Below, piece by piece: positions 47,084-55,742 of a stretch of DNA of 64,000 bases. The stretch's first letter is position 1, and each line of letters opens with the position of its first letter. Made by a program: the position numbers and the translations under genes. The notes under the pieces were generated by a model. That model was not told the origin of the DNA. It saw nothing but the letters and a program-made list of their open reading frames with translations, and did not search any database. The stretch is taken from assembly GCF_014640335.1 (NCBI RefSeq), contig NZ_BMGT01000001.1, forward strand, positions 930,001-994,000, given 5' to 3'. The stretch comes from Edaphobacter dinghuensis (lineage in GTDB: Bacteria > Acidobacteriota > Terriglobia > Terriglobales > Acidobacteriaceae).

Positions 47084-48103
47084 CTAAAAGTCGTCGTGAA
47101 AGGCGACTTCGCCGGCAACCGCAACCTGATAGGCAGAGACTCGACGCTCGAAGAAGTTCGCCAGCTCCTGCACATCTTGCAGCTCCATAAACGCAAACGG
47201 GTTCTTTGAGCCGAAGATCGGCTTCATTCCCAGCCGCACCACGCGCGAATCCGCTACGTACTCCAGATACTGTCGCATCTCACGCACGGAGAGCCCTGCA
47301 ACGCCGCCGGAGAGAAGATCTTCGGCAAACTGCAGTTCGCAGTCCACGGCCTCTTTCATCATTGCAACAACATCTGATTCGAGTGCAGCGTCGAACAGCT
47401 CCGGATGTTGTGATCGCACTACATTTACTACCTCGAACGCAAACTCCAGATGGCAACTCTCGTCGCGGAAGACCCAGTTCGTTCCTGCTGCTAGTCCATT
47501 CAGCAATCCGCGCGAGCGCAGAAAATAGACATAGGCAAATGCCGCAAAAAAGAAGAGGCCTTCGATGCATCCTGCAAAACAGATCAGATTCAGGACAAAC
47601 TGCTTCTGCTCCTCTGGCGTGCGCAGCTCATCGAGCTTTTGGATCGAGTCCATCCAGCGCATGCAAAACTGTGCTTTTTTCGTAATGGAAGGAATGTTCT
47701 CGACTGCTGCAAACGCTGCCGCCCGGGCATCCGGATCGGGAACATAGTTATCAAGCAGTGTCAGGTAGAACTGCACATGCACAGCCTCTTCGTACAGTTG
47801 CCGCGACAGATAAAGTCTCGCCTCGGGCGAATTGATGTGCTTATAGAGATTCAATACAAGATTGTTTGAGACGATTGAATCTCCTGTGGCAAAGAACGCA
47901 ACCAACCGCTGAATCAGGTGAATCTCGGCAGGTGTAAGGCGCGACCGCAGGTCCACGAGGTCGGTTGAGAAATCAACCTCTTCTACGGTCCATGTATTTT
48001 TAATCCCATCCTTGAACATCTCAAAGAACACGGGATACTGCATCGGTCGCAGCGTAAGAGACAAGCCTGGATCGAGAATAGAGTTAGGTGCTTTCGTTGA
48101 CAT
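47084..48103 (-). CDS. nrdB: Class Ia ribonucleotide reductase, small subunit (NrdB)
   Basis: The radical-bearing subunit that makes deoxyribonucleotides possible, 339 residues. The diiron ligands are visible: Asp75, Glu106 and His109 in YEEAVHVQFY, Glu181 in CIEGLFF, and Glu215 and His218 in FRDESCH. Tyr113, in the normal place for the radical tyrosine, is kept, so this is a tyrosyl (class Ia/Ib) and not a phenylalanine-type class Ic protein. It lies 15 bases after nrdA in one operon, and so would also be under the upstream cobalamin riboswitch. GGAAG precedes the ATG. The C-terminal tail, AFHDDF, resembles the R1-binding tail. Confidence 0.95.
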   Translation of the reverse strand: MSTKAPNSILDPGLSLTLRPMQYPVFFEMFKDGIKNTWTVEEVDFSTDLVDLRSRLTPAEIHLIQRLVAFFATGDSIVSNNLVLNLYKHINSPEARLYLSRQLYEEAVHVQFYLTLLDNYVPDPDARAAAFAAVENIPSITKKAQFCMRWMDSIQKLDELRTPEEQKQFVLNLICFAGCIEGLFFFAAFAYVYFLRSRGLLNGLAAGTNWVFRDESCHLEFAFEVVNVVRSQHPELFDAALESDVVAMMKEAVDCELQFAEDLLSGGVAGLSVREMRQYLEYVADSRVVRLGMKPIFGSKNPFAFMELQDVQELANFFERRVSAYQVAVAGEVAFHDDF

Positions 48104-48118
48104 AGTTATCTTCCGCCT

Positions 48119-50515
48119 TTACTGGCAAGCCTCACAGGACTCGGGGTTATCGAGCGAGCAGCTCACATTCGCGCTCGCAGCTGCTTGTAGGTCCACGCGA
48201 TTGCCAGCGGCAACCGTAGTCTTTGCAATCTTCGTCGCCGGGCGCGACCGCAGATAATACGTCGTCTTGATTCCACGCTTCCACGCATACATATACATCG
48301 AGCTGAGGCGGCCAATGTTTGGAGACTCGGCAAAGAGGTTTAGAGACTGGCTCTGGTCGATGTAAGCGCCGCGATCCGCTGCCATATCGATCAGCGACCG
48401 CATCGGCATCTCCCACACCGTGCGATAGATCAGCTTCAACTCCTCTGGAATCTCAGCGATCTTCTGAATCGAACCCTCAGCCATCTTGATCCGTGAGCGA
48501 ACCTCTTCTGACCACAACCCAAGCTGCTGCAGCTCGCCGACAAGATATTTATTGATCTGCATGAACTCGCCCGAAAGCGTCTCACGCTTGAACAAGTTCG
48601 AGATCTGCGGCTCAATGCACTCATAGCAGCCAACGATAGAGGCAATCGTCGCAGTGGGCGCAATGGCAATCAGCAAGGAATTACGCAGTCCTACTGTCTT
48701 CATCCTTTGGCGCAACAGCTCCCAGCGTTCCTTGTCGGTGGGAGTTGTGCCCCACAGCTCAAACTGAAACTCGCCCTTTGCGGCTCGCGTCTCCTGAAAG
48801 GCAGCATGAGGTCCATGCTGCTCCGCCAGGTCGCACGACGCACTTAACGCATGGAAGTAAATCTCCTCCTGAATCTTTGCTGAGAGAACTCGCGCCTCTG
48901 CGGAATCAAACGGAATCCGCATCTGGAAGAACACATCCTGCAACCCCATCACGCCAAGTCCCACTGGTCTCCAGCGGCTGTTTGCGGCTGCTGCCTGTGC
49001 GACAGGATAGTAGTTGATGTCGATGACGCGATCGAGCATCGGCACCGCATGACGCACCGTCGCAGCCAGCTTCTCGAAGTCGAATACGCCATCTGTCAGG
49101 TGACGTGCAAGATTAACAGAGCCAAGATTGCATACAGCTGTTTCCGCCGAAGAGGTCACCTCTGTAATCTCCGTGCAGAGATTCGAGAGGTGAACGATAT
49201 TTCCTGCGGCGCCCGTCTGATTGTTCTTGATGTTGCAAGCGTCCTTGAAGACCATCCATCCGTTACCGGTCTCTGCGAGCGTGCGCATCATCCGTGCGTA
49301 CAGATCGCGGGCCTTCACCTGTCGCCGATAGAGTTGCTTTTCCTCCGCTTCCACATAGGCTTTATCAAAATCTTCGCCATACAGATCGGTGAGGTGAGGA
49401 ACATCCTTCGGATCGAACAACGACCACATGCCATCCTCGTCGGAGCGACGCATGAATAGATCAGGAATCCAGTTCGCCAGATTCAGGTTGTAGGTTCGTC
49501 GCGCCTGATCGCCGGTGTTGTCGCGCATCTCGAGGAACGATTCGACGTCTGCGTGCCATGGCTCAAGATAGACGCAGCACGCGCCCTTCCGCTTGCCGCC
49601 TTGATTTACTGCTGCGACTGAAGAGTCCAAGGTTCGTAGCCACGGCACGATGCCATTCGAGATTCCATTGGTGGCGCGAATCAGCGAACCTTCCGCTCGA
49701 ACGCGATGAAATGCCAGCCCAATGCCTCCCGAAAACTTCGACAGCAACGCGACCTGCTTATAGGTGTCGTAGATCGAGTCCAACGAGTCCGCCGGAGAGT
49801 CCAGCAAGTAGCACGATGACATCTGTGAGTGCTTCGTTCCGCTGTTGAACAGCGTTGGCGAACTCGGCATGTAATCGTGCGAAGCCAGCAGCTTGTAAAA
49901 CTCGACGGCCTCATTCACCCGCACCGACAGGCCCGCCGAAACCCGCATAAAAAAATGCTGTGGCGTCTCGATCACCTGTCTCGTAATTGGGTGTCGCAGC
50001 AAGTAGCGGTCATACACCGTCCGCAGGCCGAAGTATTCAAAGCGGTCGGAGAAGCGGTCGTCGATCGCGCTGTTCAGCTTGCGTACATTTGCGCCAACAA
50101 ACTCCGCGGCATCCTTCGAGATCACGCCCTCGCGATGGCCTACCTCAATCGACTGCGAGAACGAATAAATATTCTGCCCGCTCACCTCTTTCGAGATCGT
50201 CGCCAGCAGCAACCGTGCTGCCAGCTTCGAATACTCCGGCTCTTCTGCGATCAGGGCAGCCGCAGTCTGAATCGAGATCGAATCCAGCTCTCGGGTCGAT
50301 GCGCCATCGAACAACCCGCCAATAGTCTTGCTGGCTACACGGATCGGATCGACATGGGGCAGACCATGGCAGCAGCGCTCGACCGCGCGAACGATCTTAT
50401 TAACGTCGACAGGTTCCAGAGCGCCGCTGCGCTTACGAACCTGCATCTGCGGAGCAATGTCGGCAGCAGGAAATTGTGGATCAAGGTCAGAGAGCGTCGT
50501 CTGTAGAGTCGCCAC
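48119..50515 (-). CDS. nrdA: Class Ia ribonucleotide reductase, large subunit (NrdA)
   Basis: The catalytic subunit, 798 residues from GTG 50515. I chose GTG because AAGGA lies nine bases upstream and because a longer frame would run into the riboswitch. An ATP cone (QVRKRSGALEPVDVNKIVRAVE, about 22-110) suggests dATP inhibition. Catalytic signatures are SSCYLLDSP, NLCTEIT with the Asn/Cys/Glu triad, the double tyrosine in GIKTTYYLRS, and a C-terminal CEACQ pair for thioredoxin. No adenosylcobalamin-binding region is present; with nrdB next to it, it is a B12-independent class Ia enzyme, so the riboswitch is of interest. Confidence 0.95.
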   Translation of the reverse strand: MATLQTTLSDLDPQFPAADIAPQMQVRKRSGALEPVDVNKIVRAVERCCHGLPHVDPIRVASKTIGGLFDGASTRELDSISIQTAAALIAEEPEYSKLAARLLLATISKEVSGQNIYSFSQSIEVGHREGVISKDAAEFVGANVRKLNSAIDDRFSDRFEYFGLRTVYDRYLLRHPITRQVIETPQHFFMRVSAGLSVRVNEAVEFYKLLASHDYMPSSPTLFNSGTKHSQMSSCYLLDSPADSLDSIYDTYKQVALLSKFSGGIGLAFHRVRAEGSLIRATNGISNGIVPWLRTLDSSVAAVNQGGKRKGACCVYLEPWHADVESFLEMRDNTGDQARRTYNLNLANWIPDLFMRRSDEDGMWSLFDPKDVPHLTDLYGEDFDKAYVEAEEKQLYRRQVKARDLYARMMRTLAETGNGWMVFKDACNIKNNQTGAAGNIVHLSNLCTEITEVTSSAETAVCNLGSVNLARHLTDGVFDFEKLAATVRHAVPMLDRVIDINYYPVAQAAAANSRWRPVGLGVMGLQDVFFQMRIPFDSAEARVLSAKIQEEIYFHALSASCDLAEQHGPHAAFQETRAAKGEFQFELWGTTPTDKERWELLRQRMKTVGLRNSLLIAIAPTATIASIVGCYECIEPQISNLFKRETLSGEFMQINKYLVGELQQLGLWSEEVRSRIKMAEGSIQKIAEIPEELKLIYRTVWEMPMRSLIDMAADRGAYIDQSQSLNLFAESPNIGRLSSMYMYAWKRGIKTTYYLRSRPATKIAKTTVAAGNRVDLQAAASANVSCSLDNPESCEACQ

Positions 50516-50585
50516 GGGGAGGTGTCCTTTCGCTCCGGGAAGACACAGATGGAAGGATCGCCGAGACAGACGCCGATCACCCCAT

Positions 50586-50599
50586 CCTCCCCTCGGAGG
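50586..50599 (-). promoter_or_regulatory. Expression-platform hairpin of the nrdA riboswitch
   Basis: On the minus strand CCTCC (50599-50595) can pair with GGAGG (50590-50586). The same GGGGAGG (50592-50586) is complementary to CCTCCCC (50522-50516), right before the GTG start. The two pairings exclude each other, which is a reasonable design for control of translation start. This is inferred from base pairing only. Confidence 0.5.
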
Positions 50600-50629
50600 C
50601 GCGTGAATTTTGTGCCATATCGGCACATC

Positions 50630-50806
50630 TCATGGCAGGTCTTCGGACTTTGCAGGCCACCTACTTATCCCAGCTTCCCAGCCCATTTCTTTTGATACTG
50701 GACCAGTGCTCGTACGGGATGTTCGTTCCTGCTTACCGCTGCGGGGCAGTTCCGGAATCTCACCGGGTTCCCTATTAAACCCAATTTCGCAATTGGGTGC
50801 CGTGAA
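50630..50806 (-). ncRNA. Cobalamin (adenosylcobalamin) riboswitch upstream of nrdA
   Basis: On the minus strand the leader has the conserved cobalamin-riboswitch parts in order: GGTGAGATTCCGG, CCCCGCAGCGGTAA, a GGGAAGCTGGG region, and the B12-box-like AAGTCCGAAGACCTGCC. A helix GGCACCCAATT/AATTGGG-type stem lies at its 5' end. It starts just after the promoter. Cobalamin riboswitches normally switch genes off when the coenzyme is present. Here it precedes nrdA and nrdB, a B12-independent reductase. The same arrangement is known for nrdABS in Streptomyces, where class II NrdJ takes over when B12 is available; a nrdJ elsewhere in this genome would be expected. Confidence 0.92.
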
Positions 50807-50814
50807 GTAAAACG

Positions 50815-50843
50815 ACTATATCAAGCGCTTTTTTATGCGTCAA
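50815..50843 (-). promoter_or_regulatory. nrdA: Sigma70-type promoter of the nrdA leader
   Basis: On the minus strand TTGACG (50843-50838) and TATAGT (50820-50815) are separated by 17 bases, each one base from consensus. Transcription would begin near 50808, just before the riboswitch. Confidence 0.75.
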
Positions 50844-50977
50844 TCACAATATGTAGGGGCATCTGTGCATATCCGGCTATTTGCATGGAATAGCAAAACA
50901 CCCTGGGTTTGCCGCGGTCAAGGCATTCGACTTTACTGAAAGAGGCACTGCGATGCACGGTATTTAAAGAGCTGCTG

Positions 50978-53900
50978 CTAACGAATCAATGTAGCCGCGA
51001 GCAAGGCGAGAACGACTCCATAAAGGCTGCATTCGATTTTGATCGAGGCCAGTTCTCGTTCGGGATGCAGGTCAAGTGTGAGAATGGTCGCAGAACCTCC
51101 TTGAATCGGTCTTCCTTTCCCCCTGAAGGTGGCAGGATCGAGAAGTCGCGTCTGTCCAGTACGTAGATCGACTCGTGGTGGCAGTGGAGCGTCATTGATA
51201 AACAGATAATCATCGAGCAAATAATCCTGCTCGATGGGCCACCACGTCTCCGGTGTACGCAGGACGAGCTTTGAACTGGTTCCATCCTTGTAGATCGCGC
51301 TTACCGTGCCATGTTGCATATGGCTGGCTTGCGGATAGGTCGTTCCGGCCATCAGCAGATATAGTATGCGTGCGTTGCCGGACACGGAGAATTCGATCGC
51401 CTGCTGATCGAGCTCCCATTGCGAGATGAAGGAACAATTAGGCGCAGAGGGGCTTTCCGGAGTAAGGAACGGAACATTGATGCTGGTGTGAAGTGTCCCT
51501 TTTGCATTGCGCAGACCGGTATCGTCGATAGCAGCTTGCTGATCGAAGTTAGCCCAGCCGCCGAGAAGCGTCTCGGGCAAAGCAAGTGAGCAGAAAGGCG
51601 ATCGCGGTGCAGCATAAGAACGGGTAAAGATATCGTTGATATGCCCTTCAAAGAAGGGAGCCAGTTCGATTGGATCAATGATCGTGGAGGAGCTAACAGA
51701 GGCAGCAGTATCGCCGAGCAGAAGCTGTGGAGCGATTACCTCGAAGCTGATCGGAAGCCAGTATCGGCAATCCTGCTGCTGCATTCGGGCAAAGATTGTG
51801 TGGTGTCCCGGTTTGATCGCAACGCCATCTCGCAGACAAGACTGCGGATCGTCGATGAGTGAATAAGTGAGGCCGGAGGGAAGTGAAACAGTCTCATTCA
51901 AGTGATAGGTGCGGAGCACAGGGCGAGCGAGAGGAGCAACGCCATGCCAGTGGATGGATATCTTCCACGATGGCTCTGCTGCAAAACGGATGCGAATGGA
52001 GGGAGAGCCGACTGCTTCAGAATCGAAGTGAGCAGTGACAGGCCTTCCATTTGCGGTGATAACGGGGAGAGTCATCGTGGCTGCAGGCAGTATCAAAGCG
52101 AGTTCTACAGGCTTTTGCAGATGACTGACGATCTCGAACGTCTCGTTGAGGCCCTCGCGGCGCCAGGTAAAGTCGATATCGGGATGATGAAGTGCGACTT
52201 CGTTCCAGGACGCAGGAAAGCCTGGGCGGATAACGAGGGAGTTGTGCAAAAGGTCTGGCTGAATGCCATAGAGACCTTCTATCAAAGCGCGGGAAGTAAT
52301 GCCGATGGGATCGCCGAAGTCGCGCTGAGACTCTTGGCGATGAACATCGAGCTGCGAGGTCATGTGCAGGTTGCCCGGGCATAGGCCCATGAACATCGAA
52401 TCGAGGAGATTACCTTTCAGGAGCGCGAATGCTTCGTCTCGCATCCCGGTCTGCCAAAGGGCCAATGCAGCATGGCTGTTTTCGGCGAGCAGAAGAAGAT
52501 TCAAAGACCATACGTATGGCAACCAGTCGGAACAGGGCAGAAGGAACCAATCGCCAGAAGGAACATCGGGGCCGTGGATGGGGACGTGCCGAAGTGTAGC
52601 AAGAGACTCAGCCACCATCTGCCATGCCTGTCGAGCCGAAGGAACTTCGGAATCGATGGCGTGATACATGCTCCAAAGAGCTGGATTGGTGTAGGTCGTC
52701 TGCAGGCCGAGAATGTCTTTGGATTCGGCAAAAGTGCCTTGCTCCGGAAGCCACAAGAGCTGTTGCATCGCCTCATAAATAAGGGAGGCTTCGGACTCAT
52801 AGGGCGTAGGGTCCTCTTTGAGAAGCCGCGCGATGGATGCAGCAGTCTTGTTGAGAAAAAAATTATATGCGGTGGAGTGAGCAGCGCCGCCTCCATTGTA
52901 TTGAAGATTATCGCTGGCCCAGATACAGGCGTAGGCTTCGTAGAGTGGAAGTTCTTTTTTGTTCGAGGTGGATTGCAGGTCGTCATAGGTGCGACGGAAG
53001 AGACGCTGCTCCCACTGGATATGACGATTGAGCGCGGGCCATACCTCCCGTGCAAATTCGAGATCACCGGTCCAGCGAAGATGCCGGAGCAGCGCGTCGA
53101 AGAAGACGAGATTCATGTCGTAGTGATTGTGCGAAATGTCACCGTTCGAGTGGAGCAGGGACTCCTTACGCGTGAGATGAGTGTTGGGATCAGCAGGCCC
53201 GGTGGCGGACGAATCGTCGGCGGAGCGCGTTGGAAGTGGTGCCAGGTTCTGCCGCGCGATCCAATGACGCAACTGCTGCTTCATGCGGTCATGGTTGCCA
53301 AGAGCATCGAGCGCATACGGGCCGCGCCATCCTGCGAGTGGGTTTCTCCAGGCGACAGCACCGTGCATGACGCATTGTTGTTGCGCGTCCCACAGAGCAT
53401 CGGCAGCTATATTCAGTGCTGGAATAGCAGCGTTGATATACGCATCTGGAGTCGCAAACTGAACGGAAGAGGCTATAGCGGCAATCTGCTGACTACGAGC
53501 CGAGAAAGCTACGGCATCGTGTGCTACAGGCAATGTCTCTTGAGCAAAGACGCGGCGGATAGCGATATATAACGGTGCTGTTTCAAGCGGGACTGAACCC
53601 GTCAGAATGGGAAGCTCGCCTGCTGTTGAATTTGCAAGAGTTTCCCAATCTGTATTCCAGTCCTTTGCGTTGGCAGTGCCAAGCGTTGCTCCGGAAGGAA
53701 AGCTAAGTTGCATGCTCGCGGCGTGGCTTTGCTGATAAGCAGTAGAGCCTTCTATCTTGTAGCTATTCCCAGAGCACTCTTCCGGGCGGAGTTGAAAAAA
53801 CTGGCTAACTGGTTCAACTTCGCAACCGATATCGCCGCCGCGTCGGCCTTTGCGTCCGCTGACACCTCCAAATGCCCATGTAAGCATGGTTCTCGAAGGG

Positions 53901-54439
53901 AGGTCTTGCGGCGTAACAGCGAGGTAGATACCCGCGCCTTCGCCTTGCGTCATGAGCTCAAGTTTTAGCAAGCCATTACTAAGCAGCCGATCTCGAATTT
54001 CATAAATCATGCGACCGGGGCGATAACGCGTCGTCACCGTATCTGCTTGAAAGGCCCATTTGGAAGTGGTTCCGTTTGCGATGCCGATGCGGAGATTTCC
54101 TCCATGTCCGGGAAGGTAGAGCGAGAACTCCGGCAGGTCGCCAGCGTCGACGCGGAAGGCGTTATTAGGACCGTAAAGAGGACGGTTGAAAAACTCCTTG
54201 CCATTTGCAATCAGAAAGTCACCGTTCTCCGGAATGTATCGAAGAGGCCGCGAGGTATTGTCTTTGAGGAGTGGTCGAATGCCACCGGAAATAACCTCAG
54301 GCGAATCGCCGGCAGAGCGCACTCGTTTTGCAGGAGCACTTTGAGCGAGAAGGCGTTCCAGCGGGCCAGTAGAGAGTGCGGCAGCAGCAGCGGAGCGGGT
54401 GAGAAATCGGCGACGCGTCCAATCAGAGAAAGAGATCAT
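50978..54439 (-). CDS. Tat-exported DUF4450-like glycoside-hydrolase-type protein
   Basis: A 1153-residue exported protein with a twin-arginine signal (TRRRFLTRSAAAAALSTG). The segment after it (PLRYIPENGDFLIANGKEFFNRPLYG and NAFRVDAGDLPEFSLYLPGHGGNL) matches my memory of DUF4450. The middle part is a long helical region (AAIPALNIAADALWDAQQ, NPLAGWRGPYALDALGNHDRM, SHNHYDMNLVFFDALLRH, YNFFLNKTAASIARLL) like a six-hairpin (alpha/alpha) barrel of carbohydrate-active enzymes; a beta-sandwich part follows from about residue 770. The Tat signal means it is exported folded, perhaps with a bound metal. The substrate is unknown. No clear ribosome binding site precedes the ATG. No terminator is visible after it, before the nrdA promoter. 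Confidence 0.78.
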   Translation of the reverse strand: MISFSDWTRRRFLTRSAAAAALSTGPLERLLAQSAPAKRVRSAGDSPEVISGGIRPLLKDNTSRPLRYIPENGDFLIANGKEFFNRPLYGPNNAFRVDAGDLPEFSLYLPGHGGNLRIGIANGTTSKWAFQADTVTTRYRPGRMIYEIRDRLLSNGLLKLELMTQGEGAGIYLAVTPQDLPSRTMLTWAFGGVSGRKGRRGGDIGCEVEPVSQFFQLRPEECSGNSYKIEGSTAYQQSHAASMQLSFPSGATLGTANAKDWNTDWETLANSTAGELPILTGSVPLETAPLYIAIRRVFAQETLPVAHDAVAFSARSQQIAAIASSVQFATPDAYINAAIPALNIAADALWDAQQQCVMHGAVAWRNPLAGWRGPYALDALGNHDRMKQQLRHWIARQNLAPLPTRSADDSSATGPADPNTHLTRKESLLHSNGDISHNHYDMNLVFFDALLRHLRWTGDLEFAREVWPALNRHIQWEQRLFRRTYDDLQSTSNKKELPLYEAYACIWASDNLQYNGGGAAHSTAYNFFLNKTAASIARLLKEDPTPYESEASLIYEAMQQLLWLPEQGTFAESKDILGLQTTYTNPALWSMYHAIDSEVPSARQAWQMVAESLATLRHVPIHGPDVPSGDWFLLPCSDWLPYVWSLNLLLLAENSHAALALWQTGMRDEAFALLKGNLLDSMFMGLCPGNLHMTSQLDVHRQESQRDFGDPIGITSRALIEGLYGIQPDLLHNSLVIRPGFPASWNEVALHHPDIDFTWRREGLNETFEIVSHLQKPVELALILPAATMTLPVITANGRPVTAHFDSEAVGSPSIRIRFAAEPSWKISIHWHGVAPLARPVLRTYHLNETVSLPSGLTYSLIDDPQSCLRDGVAIKPGHHTIFARMQQQDCRYWLPISFEVIAPQLLLGDTAASVSSSTIIDPIELAPFFEGHINDIFTRSYAAPRSPFCSLALPETLLGGWANFDQQAAIDDTGLRNAKGTLHTSINVPFLTPESPSAPNCSFISQWELDQQAIEFSVSGNARILYLLMAGTTYPQASHMQHGTVSAIYKDGTSSKLVLRTPETWWPIEQDYLLDDYLFINDAPLPPRVDLRTGQTRLLDPATFRGKGRPIQGGSATILTLDLHPERELASIKIECSLYGVVLALLAATLIR

Positions 54440-54686
54440 GGGAAGAAGGCACTCGAATGCTATATGCAGAAGGTTGTGCGCGGAAAAATAGGAGGCTTAC
54501 AGACAACAGAAGGGTTGGAGACTTGCACGCATGGATTCTTAGGGTAAGAGGTAAACGTTCTATAAGTGGAATGCTAGGACGGCAGGAGAATTTTTTCAAA
54601 TGGAAAATAAATTCCGCGAAAGATAATCAACTTGCCTTTACATCGCGATGGCGGCGAAAGATGTTTCACTGGTACAGGGGGATTTA

Positions 54687-55730
54687 ATGAAGGCTCTTGT
54701 AAAGGCACATGCAAAACCAGGTTTGTGGCTTGAGGATGTTCCCGAGCCGGTCATCGGCATCAACGACGTTCTCATTCGTGTTCGTTATACGGGAATCTGC
54801 GGAACAGACGTTCATATCTATCACTGGGACGAGTGGGCCCAGCGCACCATTCCCGTGCCAATGACGATCGGCCACGAATTTGTCGGAGAGATTGTGCAGG
54901 TAGGCTCCAATGTCAACGACTTTCATCCTGGAGATATCGTCAGCGGCGAGGGCCACGTTGTCTGTGGACGATGCAGAAATTGTCTTGCAGGAAGAAGGCA
55001 TCTCTGCGCTGCTACATCGGGAGTGGGCGTAAACCGTCCTGGCGCTTTTGCGGAATACATCGCTTTACCTATGACGAACATCTGGCGTCACCATCCTGAT
55101 ATCAATCAGGAGGTCGCTGCCATCTTTGATCCCTTTGGCAATGCCGTTCATACGGCGCTTTCGTTCGATGTTCTCGCAGAAGATGTTTTGATAACGGGAG
55201 CAGGTCCTATCGGCATCATGTGCATCCCGGTTGTTCGCCACGCAGGCGCGCGGCACATCGTTATCACCGATCCCAACCCATATCGTCTCGAACTCGCCCG
55301 AAAGATGGGGGCCACGCTCGCGGTGAATCCGATGGAGACGCCGATCGCAGAGGTGCAGAAGCAGCTTGGACTTCAGGAAGGCTTCGATGTCGGTCTTGAG
55401 ATGTCGGGAAATGCTGTAGCGCTTCGCGAGATGATCTCGAACATGAGCCATGGTGGAAAGATTGCGATCCTCGGTATTCCTTCTAAAGCGATGGAGATCG
55501 ATCTGAGGCAGGTTGTCTTTAACATGCTCACGATTAAAGGCATCTATGGGCGAGAGATGTATGAGACCTGGTACAAGATGAGCGTCCTGATCGAGTCTGG
55601 GCTCGATATCTCTCCCATCATCACGCATCGGTACTCGTACGCCGATTTTGAGCAGGGCTTTCAGGCGATGATGTCGGGAATGACGGGCAAGGTAATTCTC
55701 GATTGGACCAGCCTTATTCCTGATGCTTAA
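54687..55730 (+). CDS. tdh: L-threonine 3-dehydrogenase
   Basis: Oxidises threonine to 2-amino-3-oxobutyrate using NAD; Kbl then splits this to glycine and acetyl-CoA. The 347-residue zinc-dependent MDR protein has the catalytic zinc Cys38 in [23 protein letters not shown], the structural Cys4 zinc lobe [15 protein letters not shown], and the NAD-binding GAGPIGIMC. Numbering and motifs match the E. coli enzyme. ATG 54687 was chosen over an upstream ATG because the conserved MKALVK starts there and GGGGG lies before it. The probable kbl is 34 kb away rather than adjacent. A strong terminator follows. Confidence 0.93.
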   Translation: MKALVKAHAKPGLWLEDVPEPVIGINDVLIRVRYTGICGTDVHIYHWDEWAQRTIPVPMTIGHEFVGEIVQVGSNVNDFHPGDIVSGEGHVVCGRCRNCLAGRRHLCAATSGVGVNRPGAFAEYIALPMTNIWRHHPDINQEVAAIFDPFGNAVHTALSFDVLAEDVLITGAGPIGIMCIPVVRHAGARHIVITDPNPYRLELARKMGATLAVNPMETPIAEVQKQLGLQEGFDVGLEMSGNAVALREMISNMSHGGKIAILGIPSKAMEIDLRQVVFNMLTIKGIYGREMYETWYKMSVLIESGLDISPIITHRYSYADFEQGFQAMMSGMTGKVILDWTSLIPDA

Positions 55731-55742
55731 GCTGCCTGCGCT

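Noticed and set aside
47084..48103. That NrdB might be a class Ic protein without radical tyrosine
   Set aside because: Tyr113 is present at the expected position after EAVHVQF.
48119..50515. That the reductase might be class II (B12-dependent), given the cobalamin riboswitch
   Set aside because: A separate nrdB with all diiron ligands and the radical tyrosine lies next to it, and NrdA has class Ia features.
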